From the NCBI GenBank assembly GCA_021495925.1, contig JAKEKT010000006.1:186001-250000 (forward strand): a stretch of 64,000 bases of DNA. Reading direction: 5' to 3'. The first letter of the stretch is position 1; each line of letters begins with the position of its first letter. Positions 12,447 to 25,119 of the stretch are shown here, in pieces. This DNA comes from Diplodia intermedia (Eukaryota; Ascomycota; Dothideomycetes; Botryosphaeriales; Botryosphaeriaceae). The notes beneath the pieces are model-generated. The model made no database searches and was not told the origin of the DNA. It saw only the letters and a list, made by a program, of their open reading frames with translations. Position numbers and translations under genes: made by a program.

Positions 12447-14080
12447 TTCGTCGACGATGGATGAGAGGCGGACACTAAGGGATTTGGGTGTCCTCATCCG
12501 TTTCCGTCGCGCCGTTGTCAGAAGCCAAGGCCCCCGCCTCTCGGGATTCGTTCTTTGTGATGTCGGGCGCCAGCACGCGCATCGACAGAGCCTGCGTCGC
12601 ACCTGCAAAGCAAAGGACACGCCCTGGGTCGCGTCTCGCCCAAGTACGTCTTCAGCTATCACTGGGGCGGGCCGCGCGGGCCAGGCCCCGCTCACGACCT
12701 GTCATGAGGACGGCCACAGACCGTTTGCAGCACAGGCGGCGCCGCCTTCACCATCTTCCCTCCGGCGGAGGCGACGGCCGCATTGATGAAGCCCGGCGTC
12801 GCGCATGGACACTACTCGGGCACGCATGGCATGAGCGCAATACGACCAAGGTTCTGCGCTGTTTTACTCTGCCCTTGGAGCCAATGGCTTCGGCGCCTCC
12901 TCAGCCTTCGCTCAAAGGGCAGCCCCTCGCCCCTGGCCGAGGTAGGGCACCAGGCAGCTGCCGACGGCTGAGCCGAGAGTGACAATAATACATACGACAG
13001 CGTTCCGAGAAAGAAGGTTTTGGGGCAGGCCATCGTGCAGGCCTCCCACGTGCGATGGGCGCCCCGCCTCCCCCCTCGCTGCCCCGCTTTTTGGTCTGTG
13101 GTTCGGCATTCTCCCCCAGGTTCTTGGGACCCTCGCAAATCTGGGGTTCGCGCTTCCTTGTCGATTCACCCTCCTTTACCAAAAAAGCCGCCCTCCCACA
13201 GGGATTCGCGTTCAAGGTGCGACAAGTCACCGCCGGATTACGGATTCCCCCCTGCTTGGCGGGCACCGCTGGGCCGTTGGCCGTCATCCTTATTGCGCTC
13301 GGGTCTGGGGAAGAGCTGTCCTTTCCACACCACGAGACTGCGCGCCTTGCAAGCCTCAGGCGCACGCCGCTGTCATTCACAAAGCCTGCGAACGGACCTC
13401 TGCGTTTGAAGGGCCGAGCCTGATGGGTAGTCCCGCAGCCAGCGACTCGAGCTGCTTTGAGCTTCTGGCCCCGAACGAAGTCGGTCACTCGGCGCCTCGC
13501 TCGTTCGGAGTCGTTCCGCGCGCGTCTGTGTCGCGCGGCTGGAGGTTCGCCGTGTTCCTTAGCCTTCCCGCGGCTCCTCCGGCGGCGCCTCTGATCCATC
13601 ACGTTCACGTTGAAAGGCGACCGCGGCTAGCCGACTTGTCTTTGCCCCCTCAATCGGCCCAGATGCGCGCGCTACTCTGCAGGCTGCCGCTGCATTCGAT
13701 TCCGATGGTCCTGGTGCTGTAGCTGCTGCAGCTGCTGCAGCGGAAGCAAGAGTAGTGCTCCCGCGGCGAATCCCACTGTCTCTCCGTTTCAAGTGCAGCC
13801 GTATGACACACGGACTTACTCGTACCCAACCCAACCCTTCTCTTCCTCGCACCCGGCGCCCAGCAGTGGAGAGGGCGGAGAGACGGAGATTTCTCGCAGA
13901 AACCACCAGAGGGCGAATGCTCCGCCACGCCGACGCTATTATCCACATAATTTGCACACGATCACACCCTTTCCGCGCGCGTCACCATGCTCATTGATAT
14001 TTGTTTGGAACTCGCTGACGCAGGCGGATTGTTGGGTCGGAATGCAGGTACGCGTGACCGCACGCGCATGTCAAGGAAAG
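12447..14080. other. Gene-poor GC-rich stretch after CHY gene
   Basis: Several open frames of 60-250 codons overlap on both strands without domains. A stretch near 13740-14050 has exon-like character: a CTGCTGCAG acceptor-like end, a frame rich in Ser/Pro/Tyr (QPYDTRTYSYPTQPF) and GTACG donors at about 14048 and 14081. I could not connect it to a start or a downstream exon, so I leave it unassigned. Confidence 0.45.
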
Positions 14081-17000
14081 GTACGTTCTTTTTTTTTTCT
14101 CGTCTTTTACTTTTTGACACCGCGGGTACATGACCGGCTGCAACGGTCCCAGTTATGCTCGCCGTTGTTGCTTTTCTACGTTTTACCTAGCGCGAGTGCT
14201 TTTTGGAGTGGTGGTGGTGGTGATGGTGTGATGGTTCCCGCGCGCGCATTCCTTTTGCACCGTTTTCCGAGTTTCGCTACCCACACCCCGCGGCGGCTGG
14301 TCGTTTGTTTCAGCCTCTCTGTTCTTGTTTTACCAGCCAAACACGAACCGTTGTTCGAGAAGCGCTCGCCTTGGGTACGCCGCACACCACCACTTGGGTC
14401 CATCACTGCGCTTTTTCTCCTCTTTTCAATTTTTCCGCCCAATCACCGTCGTTTGATTTGCGCCTTATTCTTGCGATTTTTATTTTTGTCTCGATTTTTG
14501 CCCTGCCCCCTGTTCCTTTCTTTTTTCTTGCTCGTCGCGTGGCCTTCCTGCCGCTGTGCCGCACAACGACGCAGTGAGCGCATCATACCTGGCGGCACAC
14601 ACGCGCGCAATTCCCAACCCCCACGGGCGGTACAAGTCAACCAACACCAACGCAACACGGGGCTATTTTTCTCCTCACGCAACGCCGATCTCTTTCTCCG
14701 TTCCATTCTGCCGGCGGATCGGTCTCCGTCTTACGCTCGACATTTCCTTCGCGCGCGCTCTCTCTCTCTCTCTCTATCGTCATGTCTCTCCGCACGCCCG
14801 ACTTCTCCTCCTCCTCTGCATTACCCGATTGGGCGGGTGCAGTGGGGGTGGGGGACGACAGGGGTGGCGGGGTTTCGTCGTTGTCGGTCGGTTGTTTCGG
14901 CCTTCTTTCCTCCGCCGGCGAACGTGGAGAAGACGGGCTACCTTTCTTTCGCGTTTTGCCGGCCGGAGGTGTGGAGGTGTGTGCGACTGGAGGCACGTGC
15001 TGTGAGAGACAGAGGGAGAGAGTGGAGATTTGGGTGCGTGCGGGCCAAAAAAGCTTGATTGTTGCGTGTGTTGTTGTTGTTATCCGTGCCCATGGTGGTT
15101 GGTCGGTCGGTTGCAGCAGTGCGCGTGTGTGTGTGTTGTGGGCAGTGTGTTGCGCGTGCATCATCAATCATCATGCCGGGAAAAGGGGGAAGAGAGAGAG
15201 CAAGAGGCTCCTGCTTTTTTCGCGTCTTTCCCCCGGTTACACATCATACCTATACGCGTGCACGACCGCTTCGTTTTCTTGGGTGGTGGTGGTGGTGGGG
15301 AAAAAGATGAGATGTGCTGACTTCGAGAACGATTCTGTTCTTCGCTTCACCGCCAGACCCGCGCAAGTACAAGCGTACTAGGCCCGGCGGCGGCGCCGGC
15401 AACAAGGACAATTAGGGTTGCCCTATGACGACACGACACGAGACTACGTACCGGCTTTGACAGCAGAGGCGGGGGTTGGGTAGGTAAGGGAGGCGGCGTG
15501 GTGGTGGGAGGGGGACGGCGAGATGATACGAAATTGTGAATATGGCTCTTGGTGTTTGTTTCTTCTCTTTTTTTTTTTCTCTCCCCCAATTACTACGTAT
15601 GCATGCAGGAGAATGGGTATGGTTCTGGTCCAACCGGGGCTATTTTCTTCTTCGTCGTCGTTGTCGTCTTCACGATCTCTTTCTCGTGTTCTTTTGGGCT
15701 TCGATGATCGTTCTTTTTTGCAATCGCCACGAGTGCGCGCGCGAGACACACACACACACACACAGAAAGAGCAATGACTGATCTGCTTCAAGCATTGGGG
15801 GAAGCAGGTGATGGGCTACTGGGAGCGCGCGCGCGCAACGCATGGATGCAAATGCGTGCAGTGTTGGCGTGCATTTTGCACACCGTATATCTATTTTTTG
15901 TTTTTTTCGAGGTTTGGCTGCTGGGGGCTGCTCGGGCGGCTGGGTTGGGCTCCCTCTCTCTCTCTTTCTCTCTTCTCTCTCTCCTCTCTCTCTCTCTCGA
16001 TGATGATGATGATTGCTTCGGACCGTTGGTTTGGGAATCGAACGTTTGGGCTTCGAATCGCAGATCAGTGGTGTTGTTTTGCCGGTGCCTTGTTTTTTTC
16101 TCGTCTGTCTTTTGACGCGTTCCGAGCGCTCGGGACAACGTTCTAGATTGTGGGCTGTGGATATGTTTTTTTGGGTTTTTGGGTGGAGAGCGGGCATGCG
16201 TGTGTGCGTGCGTGCATGGGTGGATGGGGTGGTGTGGGTGGAGTTGCGGCTGTATTTTTTTCGGAGTGGAGTCTGGGTTAGCCCGACGTTTCGGGTCCGG
16301 TCATCGTCGGAGTGTCTTTTTTTAAGGTACTTTCCGTAGGGCTGCTGCGCACGACAACGACGACAACAACGACAATCCTGCTGGCTGGGCTGGGCTGGGC
16401 TGGGTTGGGCTGGTGGTGGTGGCTGCGTCGTCCTCGTCTGGGCCCGACCGGCGCTGGTGGTGGTTGGTGGTGCGTGTTCGAAGTTTCGTTATTTACTCCG
16501 TTGCCCTTTGGGTGGTTGGTGCACTGGGTGGTGGTGCCTGCGTTGCAGCTTTCGTCACATCGCAATAAAGGATTCGAGGTCGAATCGAAGAAGCCCCGCG
16601 CTGTTCCGTGCGTAAGGGCAGAGGAATGATGATGGGGAGGTGGAGGAGGCGGGTGGAAGGGCGGTGATGACGATGATGGTTGCTTCACGGTTTGTTCCAG
16701 ACTTTTATTTTTATTTTTTGTGGTGTATGATGCTCCTCCTCCTCCTCCGGCAACGCATCAACCCACTGTTTCATATTATCAGGGGAGGCGATCGAGGAGG
16801 ATCGAGCCACACGCTGTGTTTGCATGAACCCGGCAGGAGCAGACGTGTACGAGGAGGCAAAACATCGATCGCAAGATGGGGAGAGCGTTTGTGGATGAGA
16901 GAGCGAGAGGCGTGCCGCATGAGAGATGGGCGTTATTGCGAAACGCGTTGGCCATGCAACAGCTTGCCTCCCGCGACAATGGGCCGATCCGGATGGGCCT

Positions 17001-18870
17001 TCTGGATACCATGGCATCGTTGACGACTGACGAATTACTTGCCACAGATCTCGTCGCAACCTTAACCAGTGCTTTCCCGTTTTCGAACCGTACCCAGGCC
17101 GTTGGTTCGGATCGGCCCGAGGGGACCGAAGGAACGCAAAGAAGCAGAAGGTGGTATCGTGAAGGTTTGCTCTAGTGGTGTATCGTCCTTCCTCTCTGAA
17201 TGGCCCGCCGGCTCGAACGGCCGGCGCCCGCTCCTTTTTGTTCCCCGCTAGCAACCACGACGATCATGCCGGCTTCTTTGCTTCGGAAGGGGGATGGTTC
17301 GCTGCTGCTGCCACGAAAAAACGTTTTTCCTGCCCTTTTTCTTGCCTCCAATAATCGATAGTGCATTGGCGGAACCACGGAAAGAGAAGGCCATGGTCGG
17401 CAAACCTGCCGTCTGGACCGAACCACGGCAAAGAGGGAGGAAAAACTTTCTCCGTCCCGCTTTCACGACGATATTGATGCCCGACCATGCAGGGCCGGGG
17501 AAACACGGGAGGGACGGCGGTTGGGGATGCGATTGGAGGAGGAGGAGGAGGTGGAGGAGGGGCATCAGCGGGCATCTAAAAGATTTGGTAATGAAGGCGA
17601 TGCATCCATCCCCCAAAAGGCCGCGCGCGTGCAGCCGGCCAGCCAGCCAGCCAGCCAGCCAGAGGGAGAAGGCAAAAGCAGCGGAAAGAGGAAACCCCCA
17701 CCAACCGAATGTGGCTGGGCGGCGGCGGCGGGGGCTGAGCGAGTTCAAAACGGCTGGCTGGGCCCTTCGAGGAGGAGGGGCATCATCCATGCAGGACAGC
17801 GTCGGAGCCGCAATCGATTTGGTCAGTCTCTTTTTCGCTTGTTTTCTGGCTTGGCTTGGCTCGCTGTCGCCTCAATGGGCACAGAAAAACATGTGGGGTG
17901 TCGACCTTGTTGTGCCGAGAGTCTCGACTCCGCACATCATTGGCGATGAAGGGCAATCATCGACGGTCTTACACGCAAGGCACCGCGACAAAGTGGGTTG
18001 GCGCAATGCGCGCGCGTGGTCGTTCCGCCGGAGGAAGAGAGAGAGAGAGTAGTGAACGTCCCCCTCTCCTCGGCTGGAATCTTTCGCTGCCCGCCCGCCC
18101 TTTTTTGCCCCTCCTCCATCCTTTTCGTTCGTCGCGCTTGGGCTTCTTCGGAAGCCGCCGACAGAGGACGACACACGGACACGTCGGAGGGTCGGAAGAA
18201 GCGGGCATCCAACACGTTGCCCGGACGGCCAGGGAAAAAAACTCGAGGGAAAAAAAGGGCCGACTGCGGAGCGCAGGACGGGCATCCGTTACTCGACTAT
18301 GCTCTTGCTGCTCTCGGACACTACTTGTGTACTACTCTGTGCATACGCGACATAACACTTGGCGACGCGCAACATGGGGGAGGGCAAACAACGTGGCAAT
18401 ACCATCCGTGCTTTTCTCTTGTTCCCGGCTCTCGCATCCCTACCACTTTCTTCTTCCCCCTCCCCTCTCTCTCCGTGCACATGCCGTGACCGCGCCGCCA
18501 CCGCAGCGTTGCGTGGTGTGAGGGGGTGGGTGGGTGGGTTTGGGATGGGGGCCGAAACACGGAGTGAGGAGGAGGAGGAGGAGGACCGGGCCCTTGATGC
18601 CCAGGGGGGAGGGGGACGGATGGGAGGAGATAACGCGGAGCTGAGCATGGCTCTGGCTTCGAGAGAAGACAACAATCGACGGGGGACAGATGCGACGTAG
18701 CTACGTAACTTGGCTTTGGCTGCCGCCGTTGCAATATTGCTGGTTGTTGCTGCTGCGCCGTCCGCAGGGCAACGGGTTGAGCCGTGGGGGGAGAAAGAAA
18801 GGACGGAAAAGGGCATTGTAGTAGGGCAGCGTGCTCTGCTGCCTGCCTGCCTGTCTGTCTGCCTACCACT
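14081..18870. repeat. Low-complexity region dense in simple repeats
   Basis: Nearly 5 kb built of T runs, GT/GGT, CT, GAG and short tandem units on the plus strand: (CT)n at 14758-14775, an AC repeat at 15746-15764, a CT-rich tract 15951-15996 followed by GAT repeats, TGGGC units 16384-16412, GAG units about 17536-17560, six CCAG units 17639-17662, AG repeats near 18038-18051 and CTGC/CTGT units 18837-18864. Open frames here encode only homopolymer-like strings (Leu/Phe/Ser or Arg/Glu). It looks like non-coding DNA, possibly a long promoter or a non-coding transcript. Confidence 0.65.
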
Positions 18871-21800
18871 GCTCCACGTGCCTACCTATCTATCTTGTTC
18901 CCGATCGTGCCCCTGCATGGTGGGGAGACGTGGTGGCACTCTCGTCCGTCGTGACCAAGTCTAGGCGCTTTGCTGCGCCTTCGTCCTTGCTTCGATCGCG
19001 AGGCATGATGGGCCGATGGAGCGATACAACTGCGTACGTAGAGATGTGTGTCGACAATGGACATGACCAACAATAATGGACATGACCATTGTCGAGATGC
19101 TAGACCCATCGGCCGGCCGGCTTCGTTCGGCTTGGTCGATGCGCCGTCCGATCGAACAACGGCGGCCCTTTTAGCGCACTCGCCCTGTTGCGTGACCTGT
19201 CACTGGCCATCGCGAGCCGTTCGTTTTTTGGCCGGCTGTGCGGCCGTCCATTCTTCGGCTCGGCTCCGTGCGGTCGACAGGGGCAAGCGAAAGGATAGCG
19301 TGCACGACGTGGGGAGCAAGAGGGAGCGGCGACGTCCACGGTCGGTGACGTAGGTGGTTGAGCAGCAGCAAGCTGTAGCGCGTCAACGTGCATGCTTCTC
19401 TGCCTTCTTTGCCGGTTACTAGTTAATGCAGGGCAGAGTGCGGCTGCACGCGAACGACGACTATGTAGGGCTGCGGCAGCCACTGTGCGGTCTAGATTGC
19501 TTTTTTTTGATTGATCCGCAGTACGGCGGCCAGCTGGCTTGCGATGAGCAACGGGGGTTGTGCCGCAGGAAAGCTGGAGAGATTGGCACCCCATCCCTGC
19601 CCCTTCATTGTCTGAATGCATTTCATTAAACCTGTGTGTCCTCATGACCGATGATGATGATGACGGTGAAGGGCAGCTTGACTCTAGCTCCCCAACTAGC
19701 AGCCAGACAAGTCAGTCATCAGTGACAAACGGCTTTGGCCGGCTCATCGCCGGCACTCCATGCCAACAACGCCCGTCCCCCTTCCCCTTCTCCGCACCGC
19801 TTCTCCCCACATAAGTGGCGCTGGGGGGCAATGGGGCAGAGATGGTCTGTACAGGCTTCATGATTCACGACACGAGGCCGTTGTGAGGAGGCGTCGCCGC
19901 ATTTCGCCATATCGAGAACGCCAATCCCCTTCCGACTTTTCCCACCGTCCCGCGCTCTTCTGGGGAAAGGACGGAGGCCCGTGGGAGGGGGGAGGCCTGG
20001 CTTGGTCTGCCGGTCCGGGGGGAATCTCTTGTCAGTGGCTCCAAAGTCTTGAGCGCGCTCCCCCAAGGGTCAGCGGATCGGATCTTCGTCGGGAATCATG
20101 TTTCCGGGGCAATGGAGGAGGAGCGGAGCGGAGCAGGGGCAAGGAAAAAAAAAACCAGTCCGGCGGAGGGGCGGGGCGGTCGTCGTCCAGGGCAGTGAGT
20201 GGGCATGTGGCATTGGATCCAAGGACACGCACGCCATCATGGCAATAATGCCAGCTCTTTCGTTGCCTGCAAATGATGAGCCATTTTCACTGCTCCTAGG
20301 CGCGGAGCCGCGATGCGTCGTACTGCGGCTGAGCTTCCGAGACGTGTGCCGGCTTTCTCTTTGATCGAACTTCGTCGTGCGAGGGCACGCGGGGGGTTGG
20401 CCTTAACGCCTATGACGTCGGCGCTGGAGATGTGGTGGACCTCACCATCCCTTTAGCTCGTCCTCCCGTGCTCCCCTTTTAGTAGGAGTGTCCGAATGAC
20501 ACTTCGAAATTTGCGCGTTGGACTCTTTCGAGTTTGATGGGGGGAAAGACGGACATCTCTCCAGCTGACGTTGGCTATGATGACCTCCTACTAGTCCACC
20601 GCCGATGACGCCGTGAGCGCCCAATTTAGCCTCAAGTCACCTCAACCAGAGGCTAATTTCCCAACTTGGAAATCTTCTAGTGCTTCTCCCGCCGAACTAT
20701 CTCCCATTGGCTGGTGAGACACAAGTTTAAGGATAAGTTAATAGGCGGTTGTGCGGAAGTGACGACAGCGACCAGTAGGGCAGGATGTTGATCACTAAGA
20801 TTTGATGGGAAGCTAGCACCAGATGTAAGACAATCCAAGGGCAGTTCCATCACTGCATGTACCGAGTAGATGATTTCCACCAGAATGGGTGTTTCGCCCA
20901 CGTTGACCGGACCTCCTGTTTTCGAGAACATTCTCGAACCTCACACACGCTTCCTCATCGAAAACCCACCACTGCCCCTTCCGAGACATCAGGTCTACAG
21001 CACCACCTACTGAGTCCCGAAATGCCTCTCTCCGCATGCAACCTCGAGTGGGCAGGTAGTAGCAGACCTGATTCTTTTTTTTTTGCTTGAGTCCTGTCAC
21101 ACCAAAGCCCGCCAACCAAAAAGCAAGGCAGTCCCCGTACTCCCCACCCTCCTTTCCCCTCTGGATTCCTCGTGGCACGAAACCCCGCTCCCCTCTTCGT
21201 CCTCGGCCCCCTTGCTGCTAAACACTGCCTGAGACCCCTTTTCACAACAGCAAGATGCGACGTCGATGTGGCAATACGGTGCACCGTGCGGGGACGTGGT
21301 ATCAGGAAATACAACAGGAGTGAAAGGGGCGTGCCAAAAAAAAAAGTTGTGTGGACACGTGGGGGTGCCATCGATTTCGTAAGAACTGCGTCTTGAGGTA
21401 ATTCGCGTGTGTACAAAGAAGAGAAAAAGGCGAGCGTTTCCTTCTCTTTTTGCTCGATGTATATCTGCAAACATTCATTGTCGCCCTGCGCTGCGATATG
21501 TACGCGGATTGTCGAGGACCGTAGAAAAATCAAAATCAAATAGAAACCGTGAACGCGAAGACAAAATATGCCGCCTGGCCTGCACTGCATTGCTGTAGTG
21601 CAATTACCGTCATGTACAGTATTTCGAATACTCTACATGTGCTCTGCTCCAATAGAAGGTGTTCAATTACAGACACCTACACAGCTGCAGAACGCAAGCG
21701 TGATAAGGTTGCGGTGTCACGCATACCCCCATGTGCAGCAGAAGATGCAGGCAGATGCTAGACAACAGAGGGAAACACGGAAGACATGTCTTCTAGAAGC

Positions 21801-22199
21801 TCGTACGGCAGATTCAGAACGCACGCAGTTAGAAGCACACGAGGAGCAAGGGATGAGGTCTTTTCCTCGCACCAAGTATATGCACACAGTGAGCCAACAT
21901 CCAAGGAAACCTCTTCGTCTTTTTCTTTTTCTATTGAACAAGTATGTCCCGCTGCTACATTGCTTAGTTCTACAGCGCCCACCAGAACGTCATTGCTATT
22001 CCCTTCCTTGAGCCAAAAGCGCCAAAAAGGGTTGAAGGGATGACGTCCGTCCAGGCCGCTACATCATAACTGCATCCCACTTCATCAACGGCGGGACGCT
22101 TTGCCGCGATTATCATCTCCCATAACGCGTTGGCTTGCAGCCCCTCTCGGTGCCTTGTTTTCTTTTTCACCTCCATCCACGGGGAACATGACGCTTGTC
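18871..22199. other. Intergenic region upstream of the CCT5 3' end
   Basis: No recognisable gene. It holds a short perfect inverted repeat (19051-19095, listed separately), T/A runs around 20145, 21073 and 21340, and frames up to 211 codons on the minus strand (20955-21590) with no domain. The last few hundred bases are probably the 3' UTR of CCT5, which reads leftward. Confidence 0.5.
19051..19095. repeat. Inverted repeat enclosing a direct repeat
   Basis: Arms TCGACAATGG (19051-19060) and CCATTGTCGA (19086-19095) are perfect reverse complements. Inside and overlapping them, the 12-mer ATGGACATGACC occurs twice, at 19057 and 19076. It could form a 10-bp hairpin with a 25-nt loop or be a protein-binding site. 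No function is known. Confidence 0.7.
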
Positions 22200-25119
22200 T
22201 CAGAAGTCGTTCTCGTCGCTTCCTGCAATAATGACATTGTTGACCTGTCGCAAGGGTGAAAAGACACGCGTTAGCCAAGGCTCTCTTCCAGATAAGCGGT
22301 GAAGGGGCGTTCGCGAATCGGGTTGAGCACCCAGACTCCGATGGCCTAGAAGCCTGGACAGGGTCCCTGTCGGGGTGTGTGCAGTGATGTGCACGGCGGG
22401 AACGGGGAAGCGGGGAAGACGCGAGACGATATGTTCCCACTGGCCAGCGACGCCCAACCGTTGCTCGCAATCCCGGCAGATCGGAGGTCAGGGGCGCCGC
22501 GGCGAGAAGCGAGAAACATGGGGGGTCAGAAGGGATGCGGAGGCTGCAGCTAGGGCAGCAAGAAGAGGTCATGGGGGGTGGGCGTTATTTGTAACACCAA
22601 TGGCTGCAGTGCAGAACAGGGGTTCGAGGCGGTTTGTGAACCGGCCAGAAGCCATGCTGTGCAACCGTGGCTTGAGGGGGACGTCGGGACGGCGCACCTG
22701 CGCTGCAGCCAGAGGCGATGGCGCCAACGGAGACGCAAAACAAATGTGACTGGGGGGAAAGGGCTGCAGGTGAAGCACAACCGGAAAATTGCGAGGCGAC
22801 CAAAGAAATCTGCAGACTTACCTTCAGGACCATGCGGCACAGCTGCGTCGCAAGCAGGAGCTGCTGCCTCTTGGAGATGAGCGGGTCGATGACAAAGTGC
22901 TCGCGCATGTCTATCACAATCAATGTTAGCCCTTGCATTGCCGTTGGCTGTCGAGTGTGACGGGTAGTAATTGGTGGTGAAATAGGATGGCAGAAGAAGG
23001 TACGAGCCGCTGCACATGCGACCGGGATCTCGATTCTGTGTCTCCGGGATATGCGACATCTCGTTGCGCAACCGCATCTGGCTGCCAGCCACATGCAGTG
23101 CCGGTAACAGCTGGCAGTTGTGGCTGCAGATTGCGGGCAGGGAGCGCGCAAACGGTCTTTGCAGGGAACAGAGCGTGGGATGTGATGATGCAAAGGGGGG
23201 CTTACCGTTGGTGCCTGCTTGCATGCAATCAACACCCAGGCGCGCGTTCTTCTCCTTGACCTGTCTCGACTTGATGGATGCAAGGGTTTCGATAGGGCTC
23301 AGGCCCGAGTTCTCAGCGAGCGCCATGGGGACCGCGTCGAGCGCGTCGGCGAAGGCGCGCATGGCGTATTGTTCGAGACCAGGGCTCTGATAACCGCGTC
23401 AGCCACAAAACCATTGAATGCCCACATGATTGACACGTCGTCACACGTACCTTGACCGCTGCATCCTCAACAGCCAGCGAGCAAGCAATCTCAGCGGCTC
23501 CACCTCCGTAGACAACGCGGTTGTCCGTAACCAGGTTGCGGACAACGCACAGAGCGTCGTGGAGCGACCTCTTCGCCTCGTCGATGATCTGTGCCATGTC
23601 AATACGAGAACAGCCAGCGGGCGCAGGGCATTGGCGTACCATCTTGTTGCTTCCTCTCAGGAAGGCGGTGACAGCTCTTGTGTTGGCGCACTCCTCGATC
23701 ACAAGCATCTTGTCTCTTGTGGTACCGAACGTCATCTCCCTCACGACGCCAGCGGTACCAAGCTTCTCCGCGCTGAGGTCTTCGAACCTGGGCACTATCC
23801 TACCGTTGGTGGCGATGGCGATGAGCTCGATTTCGGGACCGCCAACCCACCTGACCGCAGGCAGGTCGTTGGTAAGGAGAAGGTGGTTGGCCTCGTCGTC
23901 GAAACCCCACTGACATATGGCGACATTGGCGCCCGTGTCCTTGATCTGCGCAATCATTTCGTTGAACTTGTCGGACTCGTACTGCTGGAGGCGCTTGAAT
24001 TCCTCCACGTTGGTAATGTCCAGCTTGTGCTTGGTCTTGGGCTTCGGGGGCTCAAAGGCACAGGTGAGGATGGCAATCTTTGCGTCGCGGACCTCGGTCG
24101 GCATCTGGGGGTGGGAGAAGTCCTTGTCGATGATGACGCCCTTGACGAGCAGGGAGTCCTCGAGAGCGCCGCCAACCTTGGTGTCGACCTTGATGAGCTC
24201 GAAGTCGACGTCCTTGCGCTCCAAGTCGGCAACAGACAGAACGGCGTCGACGGCCATGCGGGCAAAGTGGTCGTGAGCCTTGGAAACAATCTTGCTACCC
24301 AGACTAGTCTTGGCGACCTTGAAGAGGTTCTCCGTATCATCCTTGGAGAAGGGGATCTCGTCGCTGATCTTGTCCAGCTCCGCCACGGCGACCTCGCAGG
24401 CAGCATCGTAGCCGTCGGCTATCCTGATGGGGTGGATTCCCTTGTCGATCAAGTCGGCCGCCTGCTCGAGCAGTGCGCCAGCCAGGACAACGACACCGGT
24501 GGTGCCGTCTCCAATCTCATCGTCCTGAGACTGGGAGAGCTCGACCAGCAGCTTGGCAACGTGGTTGGTGATTTCCATCTGGCCTAGAATGGTAGCGCCG
24601 TCGTTGGTCACGGTGATGTCGCCATCAGGAGAAATCAGAATCTTGTCCAGACCCCTCGGACCCTATCCACATCCGTCAGCGCCTCCACCTGCTTGCGCCA
24701 CTCTGGTGTCTCATACCAGCGATGTCTTCACAATGTTGGCAACAGTCCTGGCGGCGAGGATGTGCTGCTTCACCGCATCGGTGCCGTGGGTCCTCTGCTT
24801 CTTGCCCTGACTGCATGCCCGTCAACATGCATGCTCCTGCGCAGCTCAGCTCCCACGGGTATATACGCACTCTCTGACAATGATGAAGGGGCGGCCGGAC
24901 TCATCCTTCATCACCTGGGCTGTTCGGCGGGGTCAGCGGCGGTCGTCGACAAAGACGTGCGGGCGGCAACGGGGGCGGGCTCCGGGCATACCATTAGACA
25001 TGTCAAGCTCTGTGCGGAGGCGGCGTAGTTAGCAGTAGCTCTTCGAGGGGCAGTGGACAGCTGGTTGCAGGGGGTCGGTGCTTGCACGGGGGAGCTCAGG
25101 ACGACGTACGCATAGCCAT
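22200..25119 (-). CDS. CCT5: T-complex protein 1 subunit epsilon (CCT5)
   Basis: Subunit of the eight-membered cytosolic chaperonin TRiC/CCT that folds actin, tubulin and WD-repeat proteins with ATP. Nine exons in transcript order: 25110-25119, 24992-25009, 24871-24919, 24717-24810, 24662-23640, 23588-23451, 23386-23206, 22910-22822, 22244-22200; total 548 residues, normal for the family. Group II chaperonin motifs are intact: GPRGLDKIL, TNDGATI, GDGTT, GGGAAE, and the epsilon-like C-terminus KVNNVIIAGSDENDF. The N-terminus reads MAMQLDMSNAQVMKDESGRPF followed by IIVRDQGKKQRTHG, typical of fungal epsilon subunits; a Q/D junction fixed the choice of the exon 3-4 boundary. The first two coding exons are only 10 and 18 nt. 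The last intron (22245-22821) is 577 nt, unusually long. Confidence 0.96.

Noticed and set aside
12488..13722. Overlapping frames on both strands after the CHY gene
   Set aside because: One short segment (SPKYVFSYHWGGPRGPG) looked protein-like but its frame is closed just upstream and could not be extended by splicing.
13793..15058. 421-codon plus-strand frame across T/CT-rich DNA
   Set aside because: Most of it is Phe/Leu/Ser strings from simple repeats; only its first 80 residues looked protein-like and are reported as an exon-like island instead.
14758..17662. CRISPR-like or satellite array
   Set aside because: The repeats are mono- to tetranucleotide microsatellites without spacers; CRISPR arrays are not expected in a fungal nucleus.
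20955..21590. 211-codon minus-strand frame
   Set aside because: No domain, interrupted by A/T runs, and the complementary strand is open too.
23430..24587. 385-codon plus-strand frame
   Set aside because: It is the antisense shadow of the CCT5 main exon; the minus strand encodes a fully conserved chaperonin.
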